The notes: generated from the sequence alone by a model not told the origin. DNA of 35,885 nucleotides from Bacteroidales bacterium UBA6428 (GCA_002437305.1 DJOW01000010.1:61792-97676); one strand, 5' to 3'; shown: positions 7,477-18,571, counted from the first letter of the stretch. Made by a program: numbers and translations.

Positions 7477-10464
7477 TCATTTAATTTTTTTGGCTGTGGT
7501 GCAGCGGTTCACGAGGTAGGCGATGGAGACGTACGGGATACCGGAGTTGGTGGCAAGGCCGATCTCACAGGTGCGGCTGTTGGAGTAGCCGACCGGGATG
7601 CCTTTGACCTGGGCTTTAAGCTTGCGGAGAGCATACCTGTTGAGTTCCGGGTGATTCAGGCCTTTGTCCCCGGCGAAACCGCAGCAGCCTACTCCTTCCG
7701 GGACAATCACATTGGAGGAGCACATCCTGGCCAGATCAAGCATCTTGCCGGACTTGCCCATCAGGCGCATCGAGCAGGTGAGATGGATGGCGACCGGGGT
7801 GTCTGTCTTGTGGAAGTCCAGTCTGTCAGCCAAAAAATCAAGGATGAACTCAGACGGCTCGTAAAGCTGCATCTTCTTGATTTTATGCTGCATACGATGG
7901 AGGCACGGGCTCTGGTCACAGAGAACCGGAAAACGCCCATGCTCACTTGCCTCCCAAAGGGCATCCTCCAGCTCAGCGGTCTTCCTGTCAGCGATTTCGG
8001 GCATTCCCTTACTCTCCCAGATCGTACCGCAGCACAGGGAGGACATATTCCTCGGGAATATCACTTCGTAGCCGGCTTTGCCAAGCAGCGAGACCATCTC
8101 CTCGACCAGCGGCCTGTCCACGGCGTGGTGATGCTTCGGAAGGCCCATCATCTGATTGATGCAGCTTGGAAAATAAACCACCTTGTCTTTCGACGTCATG
8201 GCCTCTCCGGCCGGCCCGGAGACAGAATGCTTACCAGGCGTTGATCCGGCCGAGCCAGCCGAAGCGGCGGCGGATGCGACCAGAGCACGGAGCGATTTAG
8301 GAATATGGTAGGCCTCAGGCGTCGCAGGAGTCCAGAGTGGAAGGCGAACGGAGTCGTGAAGCCAGCGGCAAAGGCCGCTCATGGCCAGGTCCCCAAGCAC
8401 GGTCTCCCCGGCGGTAGCCATCCTTAGCGCGCCTTTCAATCCTGCCTTGACAAAAGAGTAATGCTTGGCCGAGGCGTTCCAAAAAGTGTAGCCCAACGAC
8501 CCCTTTGGCATATTCACACGCCGCAACTGATGAGTCAGATCCGCGACATTGATGCCCATCGGGCAGGATGTCGAACAGAGACCGTCCCCGGCGCAAGTCT
8601 GCTCCCCCGCGTAGGAATATTCCTTCTCAAGTGTCCGCAGATGAGCAAGTTCCGCAGCGGTAGGATTTGGCAGTGCGCGCAAGGAAGTGATTTCTCTCTG
8701 GGTTGCGATTCTGGTCCTTGAAGAAAGCGTGAAACCACACGAAAGGCAATTCACCTCGCAGAAACCGCATTCAATGCACTTATTCAGTTTCTGATAGATC
8801 AGGGCAAGCTCTGGCTCAACAGGCTTGCCGTCATCAGGCCAAGGCTTCAGAACCGGCAACGCCTTGAAATTCCGCAGGAAACACTTAGGATCGTCATTGA
8901 ATATCACGCCAGGATTAAGAAGTCCCTTAGGATCAAACAGTTTCTTGACACGCTTCATAATCCCGAACGCCTTCTCGCCCCACTCATACGAAACAAATGG
9001 AGCCATATTCCTGCCGGTTCCATGCTCGGCCTTAAGGGAACCTCCGTATTTCTCCACGACCATCCTCGCGACATCCCGGATCATCGCCTCATAGCGGTCA
9101 ACCTCCTCTTGCGAACCGAATGATTGATTGATTATGAAATGGAAGTTTCCCTCAAGGGCGTGGCCGTAGATGCAGGAATCATCGTAGCCATGCTTGTCCA
9201 GAAGAGCCGACAGATCGACTGTTGCGCTCGGAAGGTCCTCGATGTGGAAGGCAATGTCCTCAATCAGGCAAGTCGTACCTTGGCGGCGCATTCCTCCAAC
9301 TGAAGGGAATATGCCCGAACGGATGGCCCAATACTTTCCGGTGACAGAAGGATCACTACTGAATATGAAAGCGTTACCTTCAGAGTCCTTCAAGACGGCA
9401 AAGCGGTTAAGCACCTCAGACAGTTTCCCGACATTCGCATCGAGGTCAGCCTGATCCGCGCCTGTGACACGTAGCAAGAGAGCGGTGAGATCCTTGCCGG
9501 GATGTTCATTAAGCATCGGGTCATCGACAGACGCGAGAGAACGCTTGTCAAGCAACTCGGCAGCATCAAGCACGGCAGAATCAATCTCTTTCCTAAGGGC
9601 GACAACTGCCTCCGCCGCCTCCTGGATGGTACCGAAATAGACCATCGCGGACGCCTCTTTGGACGGAAGCGGAAGAGTCTTCATCGTAACTTGGCTCATA
9701 AAAGCCAAAGTACCCTCCGAACCGACAAGCAGGTGCGTGATGATGTCGAACGGATCGCTGAACCTGACGAACGGGAATATGTTGAGCCCCGTCACGTTTT
9801 TTATTGAATACTTGTACCTTATGCGGTCTGAAAGGGCCTTGTCCGAGAGAATCTCATTCCTCAACGACATGATCTCGTTGATGAATTCCGGGTGAGAGGT
9901 CCGGAAAGCATCCCTAGAGGCTTCGTCGCCCGTGTCCAAAACAGTACCGTCAGCGAAAACCATCCGGACCCTCTCAAGCTCCCTGTCGCTGTTGGCATGG
10001 GTACCGCAGCTCATTCCGGAGGCGTTGTTCATCACGATTCCACCCACCATGCAACTGCCGATGGAAGCGGGATCCGGGCCGAACTTACGGCCGAAAGGTC
10101 TCAGGATGGCGTTCACCCTGGCCCCTACCATTCCTGGTTCAAGAGTGATTTCGGAAGCATCCTCCGACACCTTGAACCGCTCCCAATTCTTGCCGGCGAC
10201 AATCAGGACTGAATCGCTTATGGCCTGGCCTGAGAGACTGGTCCCGGCCGCGCGGAAAGTCACAGGGACATCAAACCTCGACGCAGCCACAAGAATCTTC
10301 GAGACTTCTTTCTCATTGGACGAACGGATGACAATCTTCGGAACGAGCCTGTAGAAGCCCGCGTCCGTCCCCCACGCGAAACATCTTAACTCATCTGTGT
10401 AGATCCTGGCCTTGGGCACGGAATCACACACTTCCTCAAGAAAACGCGAATATTTCTCATCCAT
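7477..10464 (-). CDS. FAD-linked 2-hydroxyacid dehydrogenase fused to Fe-S/CCG module (YdiJ / Dld-II like)
   Basis: 995-residue fusion. The N-terminal half (about residues 40-480) is an FAD-binding type 4 and FAD-oxidase C-terminal unit of the GlcD/D-lactate dehydrogenase family, with the flavin-site GTSLSGQA and KAEHGTGRNMAPF. Two ferredoxin-like Cys clusters follow, CIECGFCEVNC near 562 and CAGDGLCSTSCP near 621. After an Ala/Ser/Gly-rich linker (about 735-755) comes a GlpC-like CCG module with SLCCG (about 810) and GCCGFAGDKG (about 926). By homology it oxidises a D-2-hydroxyacid (lactate, glycolate or 2-hydroxyglutarate class) and passes electrons to the respiratory chain. The exact substrate is open. 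ATG 10464 was chosen because upstream starts overlap the DUF456 gene. The stop TGA lies in TGAATATTC. Confidence 0.88.
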   Translation of the reverse strand: MDEKYSRFLEEVCDSVPKARIYTDELRCFAWGTDAGFYRLVPKIVIRSSNEKEVSKILVAASRFDVPVTFRAAGTSLSGQAISDSVLIVAGKNWERFKVSEDASEITLEPGMVGARVNAILRPFGRKFGPDPASIGSCMVGGIVMNNASGMSCGTHANSDRELERVRMVFADGTVLDTGDEASRDAFRTSHPEFINEIMSLRNEILSDKALSDRIRYKYSIKNVTGLNIFPFVRFSDPFDIITHLLVGSEGTLAFMSQVTMKTLPLPSKEASAMVYFGTIQEAAEAVVALRKEIDSAVLDAAELLDKRSLASVDDPMLNEHPGKDLTALLLRVTGADQADLDANVGKLSEVLNRFAVLKDSEGNAFIFSSDPSVTGKYWAIRSGIFPSVGGMRRQGTTCLIEDIAFHIEDLPSATVDLSALLDKHGYDDSCIYGHALEGNFHFIINQSFGSQEEVDRYEAMIRDVARMVVEKYGGSLKAEHGTGRNMAPFVSYEWGEKAFGIMKRVKKLFDPKGLLNPGVIFNDDPKCFLRNFKALPVLKPWPDDGKPVEPELALIYQKLNKCIECGFCEVNCLSCGFTLSSRTRIATQREITSLRALPNPTAAELAHLRTLEKEYSYAGEQTCAGDGLCSTSCPMGINVADLTHQLRRVNMPKGSLGYTFWNASAKHYSFVKAGLKGALRMATAGETVLGDLAMSGLCRWLHDSVRLPLWTPATPEAYHIPKSLRALVASAAASAGSAGSTPGKHSVSGPAGEAMTSKDKVVYFPSCINQMMGLPKHHHAVDRPLVEEMVSLLGKAGYEVIFPRNMSSLCCGTIWESKGMPEIADRKTAELEDALWEASEHGRFPVLCDQSPCLHRMQHKIKKMQLYEPSEFILDFLADRLDFHKTDTPVAIHLTCSMRLMGKSGKMLDLARMCSSNVIVPEGVGCCGFAGDKGLNHPELNRYALRKLKAQVKGIPVGYSNSRTCEIGLATNSGIPYVSIAYLVNRCTTAKKIK

Positions 10465-10466
10465 AT

Positions 10467-10961
10467 TCAAGTAAGATACACTACTATGTAATACATCATC
10501 ATTCCACTGGCTATCAGCTTGATTCCAGTGCCGCAAAGAAAGCCGGCAAAGGCCCCAAGCGCGGATTTGGCCGACTCCCAGCCATTCTTTTCAGAGAATG
10601 CCAACTCGGCAAGAAAGGCTCCTGAAAGAGTGCCGAGGATGATTCCGACCGGCGGGACGAAGAGGCCGACCAGCATTCCGGCCATAGCCCCCCTGCCAGC
10701 CGCCTTCGTTCCGCCGGTGACCTTTGTGAACCAGGACGGCACGATGTAGTCGACAACCGTCACGGCCACCGTGATTCCCAGCCAGACCAGCAGGAACGTA
10801 AGCGACATTGGGTCACCGGCGCCGTTAGTGCCTCTTCCCCAGAAATAAAGGATCATCAGTCCCGCCCAACTGACAGGAGGGCCGGGCAAAGCCGGAACAA
10901 CACTCCCGACGATGCCAATCACTCCCGCCAGAACGGCAAGGATGATGACCAAAACACTCAT
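10467..10961 (-). CDS. DUF456 family membrane protein
   Basis: 164-residue protein with four or five hydrophobic segments and glycine-rich helices (GVIGIVGSVVPALPGPP near residues 15-29 and MAGMLVGLFVPPVGIILG near 93-110), the profile of DUF456. The family is widespread, lies in the inner membrane and has no established function. It sits in the aspS-rsmA run between the M24 peptidase (22-bp spacer) and the FAD/Fe-S dehydrogenase, whose ATG follows its TGA by 2 bp. Such close packing points to translational coupling. The ATG is directly preceded by GAATATTC. Confidence 0.85.
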   Translation of the reverse strand: MSVLVIILAVLAGVIGIVGSVVPALPGPPVSWAGLMILYFWGRGTNGAGDPMSLTFLLVWLGITVAVTVVDYIVPSWFTKVTGGTKAAGRGAMAGMLVGLFVPPVGIILGTLSGAFLAELAFSEKNGWESAKSALGAFAGFLCGTGIKLIASGMMMYYIVVYLT

Positions 10962-10983
10962 GAATATTCAAGAATATATATTC
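10962..10983. repeat. Cluster of GAATAT palindrome copies in a gene junction
   Basis: The whole 22-bp spacer between two genes is made of GAATATTC (10962-10969), GAATAT (10972-10977) and ATATTC (10978-10983). It is the densest occurrence of a motif found at about 85 loci in the window. Other full octamers start at 1305, 7166, 7471, 8615, 12036, 14226, 15535, 15814, 17888, 20173, 26476, 34122 and 34185. Confidence 0.7.
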
Positions 10984-12426
10984 CTAAGCCATGGCGGCCT
11001 CGACATCGTCCGGCAGGATCGGGAGACGGTCCGGGCCCGTGCGACGCGCGCCATCTTCGGTCACAAGGACATCGTCCTCAAGACGGATTCCTCCGAAATC
11101 GAGGTAATCGTGTTCCAGCTTGTAGTAGTTCACAAAGCCCTTGTCACGCTTCTCGCTCTTCCACTTGGCGATAAGGGCGGGGATGAAGTAGATTCCCGGC
11201 TCATCCGTGACAACATTGCCAGGAACGAGTCTGCGGGCCATCCTGAGACTGCCCAGACCGAGTTGGGTTGAACGTCTCTGGTCCGGATCGTAGCCGACGA
11301 GATCCTCACCGAGATCCTCCATGTCGTGAACGTCAAGACCCATGTTGTGGCCGAGTCCGTGCGGTTGGAACAGCCCTGCTATGCCCTCGTGGAGCATGTT
11401 GTCCAGGTCGCCGCGCACAATGTCCAGTGAGCGAAGGTCCTCAAGCATCAGCCTGGCGACGGCCAGATGCACGTCCCTGTAGGCGACTCCCGGCTTTGTC
11501 AATTTGAAAGCCAACTCGTTGCAATCGCACACAATCTGGTATATGTCCCTTTGCTTCCGGGTGAACTTGCCGCTGGTAGGCAGGGTACGGGTGAAATCCG
11601 ACGCGTAGTGCATGTTGTTCTCGGCGCCGGCATCGATCACCATCAACTTGCCTGGCTCGATGACCTTGTCGTGCAGATGATTGTGCAGGGTCTCACCGTG
11701 CTGGGTAAGGATGGTCGGAAAGGACACTCCCCAACCCTCGCTGAGGGTGACACCCTCCATCCTGCCGACAATCTCCTGCTCGATGATACCGACCTTAACG
11801 CTGTTGCGGGCCACCGTGTGCATCTTTTGTCCGAGAGCGCCGGCATCCTCTATTTGGTCAATCTCACACTGCTCTTTCACCAGTCTCATGGAGATGACCG
11901 CCTGGACTAATTCCTTTGAGGCGTGCTTGCCGCCATCCTCATCAATCGGAGCGACCCTTGCGACATCCTCATTGGAGACGCCCACAAGGGCGGCCAGTTT
12001 CATCGTGTTGTAGTAGCGGCTCGGGGGAAGGAAATGAATATTCCGGCCTGTAGCCAAAGCCTTTGTGACTGCTATGTTCAGCGAACCATAAGAGGCTGAC
12101 TGACTCACTCCGACTCCGGCGGCTTTTGAGGCGACTGATGGCTGAGGCCCCATCCAGATGATGTCTCCGATCTCCACATCATCTGCGAAGATGCACTCCT
12201 CTCCGCTGTCAAGGTCCAGAATGGCCGCGCAGCGTGGCTCGTCAAGACCGAAATAGTACAGCCAGGATGAGTCCTGACGGAATTTATAGGTGTTGTCCTT
12301 GTACTGGGCCGCCGCCTCGACGTTGCCCACGAACAGGGCTATCCCGCGCCTCCCCTGCGGAGCGGTCTGCGCCATCTTCTCCAGCAGAGCCTTGCGCCTT
12401 GCGATGTAGATCTCTTTTGCGAACAT
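10984..12426 (-). CDS. M24 family Xaa-Pro aminopeptidase (aminopeptidase P)
   Basis: 480-residue cytosolic metallopeptidase that removes an N-terminal residue preceding proline. An aminopeptidase P N-terminal domain (about residues 1-150) precedes the pita-bread catalytic domain. The five metal ligands can be placed: Asp in IDAGAE (about 264), Asp in ASDFTR (about 275), His in GLGHNMG (about 359), Glu in DEPGIY (about 408) and Glu in IRLEDD (about 447). Length fits PepP-type enzymes. It begins 19 bp after the aspS stop. Its ATG lies inside GAATATG. No signal peptide is seen. Confidence 0.93.
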   Translation of the reverse strand: MFAKEIYIARRKALLEKMAQTAPQGRRGIALFVGNVEAAAQYKDNTYKFRQDSSWLYYFGLDEPRCAAILDLDSGEECIFADDVEIGDIIWMGPQPSVASKAAGVGVSQSASYGSLNIAVTKALATGRNIHFLPPSRYYNTMKLAALVGVSNEDVARVAPIDEDGGKHASKELVQAVISMRLVKEQCEIDQIEDAGALGQKMHTVARNSVKVGIIEQEIVGRMEGVTLSEGWGVSFPTILTQHGETLHNHLHDKVIEPGKLMVIDAGAENNMHYASDFTRTLPTSGKFTRKQRDIYQIVCDCNELAFKLTKPGVAYRDVHLAVARLMLEDLRSLDIVRGDLDNMLHEGIAGLFQPHGLGHNMGLDVHDMEDLGEDLVGYDPDQRRSTQLGLGSLRMARRLVPGNVVTDEPGIYFIPALIAKWKSEKRDKGFVNYYKLEHDYLDFGGIRLEDDVLVTEDGARRTGPDRLPILPDDVEAAMA

Positions 12427-12445
12427 ATTCCTGGATCTTTAATGA

Positions 12446-14212
<1,767 letters not shown>

Positions 14213-14336
14213 ATTAATATGTTTTGAATATTCTTCTTCAGCCGCCCGTGGAATCCAACGAGCCAACAACTTGCAAATTTAGCAATTTATCCACAAGAAT
14301 AATTGAATATGCCTGATTTTACACGCGCAATTGAGC

Positions 14337-14448
14337 CGTGGAGGGCAAAGTTTTGGCTATCATCAAGATGCGCTACATTACTCCCGCCCAAAACCAGGAG
14401 GAGGACATCTCGGTAAATTACTAATTTTAAACACTTTATCCTCCACCG
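14337..14448 (+). repeat. Left copy of a 112-bp direct repeat (structured element)
   Basis: Aligns without gaps to 18679-18790 with 77 of 112 identical positions counted by eye. Best-conserved blocks are CGTGGAGGGCAAAG at the left end, TTGGCT, the central GGAGGAGGACA, and TCCTCCAC at the right end. The ends form a perfect 7-bp inverted repeat (GTGGAGG 14338-14344, CCTCCAC 14440-14446). TTTTGGCT (14351-14358) is complementary to AGCCAAAA at 14482-14489, just outside the aligned block. It could be a structured RNA, a small non-autonomous element, or an operator array. Confidence 0.6.
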
Positions 14449-14498
14449 AAGAAGCGGCTGACGCCTAACCGGCACGTCAACAGCCAAAAGTCATCCTC

Positions 14499-14537
14499 TT
14501 AACAATTTCGTAACCCAACTGTAATGAAGCCTTAACA
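14499..14537 (+). promoter_or_regulatory. Candidate PhoB/PhoP box: four hexamers with 11-bp period
   Basis: TTAACA (14499), GTAACC (14510), GTAATG (14521) and TTAACA (14532) are each separated by exactly 5 bp. Phased 11-bp direct repeats with TTAACA- or TGTCAT-like cores are the established form of PhoP (Bacillus) and PhoB (E. coli) binding sites. The array ends 9 bp before a -7 element that has no -33 element, the arrangement of an activator-dependent promoter. Confidence 0.6.
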
Positions 14538-14546
14538 AGCAGAGAC

Positions 14547-14554
14547 TAAATTTG
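14547..14554 (+). promoter_or_regulatory. -7 element of the TonB receptor operon
   Basis: TAAATTTG matches the Bacteroidetes -7 consensus. No TTTG lies 19-21 bp upstream; that space is taken by the phased repeats. The element ends 8 bp before the ATG, so the mRNA would be leaderless or nearly so if this is the promoter in use. Confidence 0.5.
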
Positions 14555-14562
14555 CCGCCGAT

Positions 14563-17370
14563 ATGACAAATACAAGACTTACCATCATCATCGCGGCCGG
14601 AATGCTGTCCGCGGCAAGCGGGGCCGACATCAAGGCTGCAATCACAAAGCCTGAACTGGCAACAACTTCTGTAGCCAACTCCGCAAACACCTCCAAGAGC
14701 TTGAAAGTCAAATTCGTTGTGACAGACGCAGGCAGCGGGGAGACCCTGATCGGCGCGGCGGTAATCCTGAAAGGCAGCACAACCGGAGCTACAACGGACT
14801 TGGAAGGAGCGGCCGAAATCAGCCTGAAAGACGGGGACTATCCCATCGAGGTCTCGTACATAGGCTATTCCTCGGTCACAATAAATCTTAGGGTCAAGGG
14901 CGGCAAGGTCATGCTTCCGGAAGGAGAGCCCGAAGCCGGACTGACAGGCACGGGAACGGTCACCGTAAGCCTCACTGCGGACAACACGCTGATCGACAAC
15001 GCCACCGTCATGGCGCGCAAAAGCCTTGAGAGCATCTCCGCTCTCCAGAAAGAAAGGCAGATGTCCGCGCACGCCATAGAAAACATGGGATCCAAGGAAA
15101 TGAGCCTCAAGGGACTTTCAAACGCCCAGGAAAGCATCGCGAAATTCTCCGGAATCTCGATCGCGGAGGCCGGCCAGATGATTGTCCGCGGCCTTGGCGA
15201 CCGCTACAGCTCCACCACCCTGAACGGACTGCCGATAGCGTCCCCGAATCCCGACAACAAGCTGATTCCTCTTGACATATTCCCGGCATCCACAATCCAG
15301 AACATCACCGTAAGCAAGGTCTACGAGGCAGGATCCTTCGCGGACTACTCCGGAGCGCATGTGGACATCAGCACTAGCAAGGGGAAAAGTGAGGATTTCC
15401 TTAAACTGTCATTCTCCACTGGAGGCTGGTTCGGGACATTGTTCGACGACTTCAGCCAAATGGACCGCAAGTCCCTGTTCGTCACCCCGAAGCTTGGAAA
15501 AGCGGCAGGAACATCCGATTATTCGCAGTTTCAGGAATATTCGAAAACAAAATCCCTCTTCGGCACAAGTTTCCAGGTGGATGACGGGACCGCCCTTCCC
15601 GACTTTAACGGCGGCGTCAGTTTCGGAAAGAACTGGAAGACCCGCGGCGGAGAGCTCGGGCTGCTGGCAAGCGCCAGTGCCAACTCCGGAAACGAGACCT
15701 TGAAGGACGCCTATTACCGGACCTACGAGGCCAGCTCCGAGGGACTTGCGGCGACGGAAAGCGTCTATGACTCATACACATCCAAACTGGACATGGCGGC
15801 TCTTGTCGACCTTGAATATTCTTTCAAGAAGCCAAGTTCGATCGGATTGACATTCTTCTTCGCCAGAAACGCGATGTCGAGTTACCAGCGGCGATCTCTT
15901 CTGGATCATCTTGAGACCTACGACCTGATCGGGAGCAACTCAGTCAGCCATTTCTACTCCCTCAAGAACCTGCAGCTTACCGGAAGGCACTCTCTTGCAG
16001 ACGGGAAGTGGGACCTTGACTGGGGAATGTCTTACAGCGGCACTTCCAGCGACGAACCGGACAGAAGACAGGTGATGTTCAGCCGCGGAAGCGATGGATC
16101 TCTCGGCTTCTTCAACCTTAACCAGCAGGAGACACAAAGATATTTCGGTAATCTCTCGGAGGATGAAGTGGTTGCGGACGTGCGGGCATCCCGTGTCCTT
16201 GATGACGACAAGAAGATCCGCTTCGGCCTCAGCGCAAAGGACAAAAGCCGTGATTTCAGCACAACCCGCTTCTATTACAACATGAAGAAAATCACCGGCG
16301 CCATCAGTGACATCGGAGACATGGACCAGTACCTCAACGACGCCAACATAGAGTCCGGACTTGTCGGAATCGACAGGAAGCGGCACAAGCGCGACAGCTA
16401 CAATGCCTCAAACAAGATCATGGCAGCCTTCGCCGAGGCTGACCTCGGGTTCGGAGAGAGATTGTTCCTCAACGCAGGACTCAGGGCCGAGGCTTCTGAC
16501 CAGGGGGTGAAGTATAACGATGACGTAGAGGACAGGGAACGACACCTTAAGGCATTCGACCTTTTCCCTGCCGTGAATATTAAATACTCAGTGGACGGGC
16601 AATCAGCTCTAAGGCTGGCCCTGTCACGGACAATCACCCGCCCTTCGTTCATCGAGATGGCTCCCTTCCTCTATCAGGAAAGTTTCGGAGGCACCCAACT
16701 GCGAGGCAACGAGTCATTGAAGAACGGCTACAACTGGAATGTGGATCTGAAATACGAATATTTTGCGGATCAATCCGAAGACATGTTCACCTTGACAGGC
16801 TACTTCAAGTACCTTGACAGCCCGATCGAGCGCACCCAGAGACTCTCCGGAGGAGCGGTGGAGCAGACTTTTCAGAACGCAAACAATGGTTTGGCGGCGG
16901 GAATCGAGGCCGAATTCCGCAAGGAAATCGTCAAAGACCTGAGCATCAGCGGCAATGCGTCCTACATATTCACGAACGTGAAACTTCCGGAAAGCGGTGC
17001 CTACACCAACAAGGAAAGGACACTCCAGGGGGCCTCGCCTTACCTTATCAACGCCGACATCAGTTACACTCCTACGCTTCGTGACGGCAAGTCAATCGGT
17101 CTCGCCCTGATCTACAGTGTACAGGGACCAAGGATCCATGCGGTGGGAATCCTCGGACTTGGAGACGAGAAGCAGATGCCATTCCATAGCCTTGACTTCT
17201 CCGGAACCTGCAGGATCAACAAGAATCTTTCCGTAAGACTGGGGCTCAGGAACATCCTGAACTCCTCGGTAAGGTTTACCCAAGAGATTCCGGCCGCTGG
17301 ACGAACAGTTGACGCCGAAGGCTGGAGGCTCGGAACAGGAGCGGACGTCGGAATCACATACAATTTCTAG
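14563..17370 (+). CDS. TonB-dependent outer membrane receptor
   Basis: 935-residue receptor. A signal peptide (about 1-21) precedes a carboxypeptidase-D-regulatory-like beta-sandwich (about 48-125, with GAAVILKGSTTGATTDLEG and SYIGY), a plug domain (about 155-275, with MIVRGLGDRYSSTTLNGLP and GAHVDIS), and a 22-strand-type barrel ending in the aromatic-terminal GITYNF. There is no SusD gene beside it. The partner is a beta-helix lipoprotein 37 bp downstream. TonB receptors import large or scarce nutrients at the expense of the proton gradient. The phosphate-box-like repeats upstream suggest phosphate or a phosphorylated compound, which is inference. A ferric or polymer substrate remains possible. 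Confidence 0.92.
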   Translation: MTNTRLTIIIAAGMLSAASGADIKAAITKPELATTSVANSANTSKSLKVKFVVTDAGSGETLIGAAVILKGSTTGATTDLEGAAEISLKDGDYPIEVSYIGYSSVTINLRVKGGKVMLPEGEPEAGLTGTGTVTVSLTADNTLIDNATVMARKSLESISALQKERQMSAHAIENMGSKEMSLKGLSNAQESIAKFSGISIAEAGQMIVRGLGDRYSSTTLNGLPIASPNPDNKLIPLDIFPASTIQNITVSKVYEAGSFADYSGAHVDISTSKGKSEDFLKLSFSTGGWFGTLFDDFSQMDRKSLFVTPKLGKAAGTSDYSQFQEYSKTKSLFGTSFQVDDGTALPDFNGGVSFGKNWKTRGGELGLLASASANSGNETLKDAYYRTYEASSEGLAATESVYDSYTSKLDMAALVDLEYSFKKPSSIGLTFFFARNAMSSYQRRSLLDHLETYDLIGSNSVSHFYSLKNLQLTGRHSLADGKWDLDWGMSYSGTSSDEPDRRQVMFSRGSDGSLGFFNLNQQETQRYFGNLSEDEVVADVRASRVLDDDKKIRFGLSAKDKSRDFSTTRFYYNMKKITGAISDIGDMDQYLNDANIESGLVGIDRKRHKRDSYNASNKIMAAFAEADLGFGERLFLNAGLRAEASDQGVKYNDDVEDRERHLKAFDLFPAVNIKYSVDGQSALRLALSRTITRPSFIEMAPFLYQESFGGTQLRGNESLKNGYNWNVDLKYEYFADQSEDMFTLTGYFKYLDSPIERTQRLSGGAVEQTFQNANNGLAAGIEAEFRKEIVKDLSISGNASYIFTNVKLPESGAYTNKERTLQGASPYLINADISYTPTLRDGKSIGLALIYSVQGPRIHAVGILGLGDEKQMPFHSLDFSGTCRINKNLSVRLGLRNILNSSVRFTQEIPAAGRTVDAEGWRLGTGADVGITYNF

Positions 17371-17407
17371 GAATAATTGAACATCATTACATTAATCATT
17401 AAGTTAT

Positions 17408-18571
17408 ATGAAGTGTATTTATCTTAAAGCATTCGCGGCCGCAATCATCGCCGCCACAGCATTGACCGCTTGTCAGAAGGATCAGGACAACAAGCAGGAA
17501 GAGTCAGAAAACAATGAACTGAAAGGATATGTCACATCAGACCTCAAGCTTGGGGCCGGCAAGACATACTATCTCACAGGAAGCCTCCAGGTAAAGGCTC
17601 CGGCGACACTCACCATCGAGAAAGGAGTGACGCTCATCTCCAAAAATAATGGGGAGATCAACTACATACTGATCGAACAGGGAGCCAAGATAAACGCTGT
17701 CGGGACAAAGGACAGCCCGATTGTCCTTACCGCGGAAAAAAAGGAGAACGGAGCATGGGGAGGAATCCACATCTGCGGGCGCGCCCACTCCAACGCCGGT
17801 ACCGGCAACACTTCTGAGATCGGCAACGCTCCATACGGTGGAAACGTTGAGGACGACAACTCAGGCACTCTGAAATACATCAGGATTGAATATTCCGGCT
17901 ATGCCCTCGACTCCGAGCACGAGGCGAACGGACTGTCCCTCTATGGTGTAGGAAACGGCACATCAATCTCCTACATCCAGTGCTACAAGGGTTCTGATGA
18001 CGGAATCGAATTCTTCGGAGGCAGCGTGAATGTGGACCACTGCGTGGTTGTTGACTGCACCGATGACAGCTTCGACTGGACTGAGGGATGGAACGGAAAG
18101 GGAGAATGGCTCGTCGCCTATCAGACAGACCCTTCCTGCGACTGCCTTTTCGAGTGCGACAACAACGGCAAGGCAATCGAAGCGGCTCCGGTCTCTAATC
18201 CGACCCTGAACCACGTCACACTTATCGGCAACAACAGCAGCGAGACCAAAAGAGGAATCCGTCTCCGCGCGGGCACACACGCAAGCTTCTCAAACACTCT
18301 CGTCACTGGAAAACCGAACCCTCTGACACTTGAGACAGAGCCTACCATCAGTTCATTCGTAAAGGGCGAATCGAAATTCAGCAATGTCATCCTCTCCGGG
18401 ACTGTCAAGGATGACGGAAAGACAACTCCGTCCTACACAGAGGCTTTGTTTACCTCCGCCGGAAACAAGGTCAACCAGAAACTGACATTCTCATCCCGCT
18501 TTGTGGGCACTGTTGATGGCGCCGGAGCTGTCTCGGCCGATGATGACTGGACAGCGGGTTGGACCCTCTAG
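17408..18571 (+). CDS. Surface or periplasmic beta-helix lipoprotein, TonB receptor partner
   Basis: 387-residue lipoprotein with a lipobox LTAC and acylated Cys22, followed by a charged tether. The rest is a right-handed parallel beta-helix-like fold: a GVTLISKNNGEI-type ladder, GGIHICGRA, the conserved GSDDGIEFFGG (about residues 197-207) and CTDDSFDWTEGW (about 217-228). Members of this family are frequent in Bacteroidetes next to TonB receptors and are often left as hypothetical. Acidic clusters (DDGIE, DDSFDWTE) could bind metal or ligand. It is co-transcribed with the receptor and ends before a perfect terminator. Its role is probably ligand capture for the receptor; enzymatic activity cannot be excluded. 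Confidence 0.8.
   Translation: MKCIYLKAFAAAIIAATALTACQKDQDNKQEESENNELKGYVTSDLKLGAGKTYYLTGSLQVKAPATLTIEKGVTLISKNNGEINYILIEQGAKINAVGTKDSPIVLTAEKKENGAWGGIHICGRAHSNAGTGNTSEIGNAPYGGNVEDDNSGTLKYIRIEYSGYALDSEHEANGLSLYGVGNGTSISYIQCYKGSDDGIEFFGGSVNVDHCVVVDCTDDSFDWTEGWNGKGEWLVAYQTDPSCDCLFECDNNGKAIEAAPVSNPTLNHVTLIGNNSSETKRGIRLRAGTHASFSNTLVTGKPNPLTLETEPTISSFVKGESKFSNVILSGTVKDDGKTTPSYTEALFTSAGNKVNQKLTFSSRFVGTVDGAGAVSADDDWTAGWTL

Larger units (their letters stand above)
14213..14562. other. Divergent intergenic region between aspS and the TonB receptor
   Basis: 350 bases holding the aspS leader (14213-14281), the left copy of a 112-bp repeat (14337-14448), and the phosphate-box-like operator plus promoter of the TonB receptor (14499-14554). 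No open frame here looks genuine. Confidence 0.75.

Noticed and set aside
7366..8244. A 292-codon plus-strand open frame opposite the rsmA/dehydrogenase junction
   Set aside because: It spans the ends of two real minus-strand genes and has no conserved motif.
10465..10536. Longer start for the FAD/Fe-S dehydrogenase
   Set aside because: It would overlap the DUF456 gene by about 70 bp. ATG 10464 directly follows that gene's stop and gives a family-like N-terminus.
14337..14448. Integron attC site or CRISPR repeat as explanation of the duplicated element
   Set aside because: There are no RYYYAAC/GTTRRRY core sites, no integrase, only two copies, and no spacer pattern.
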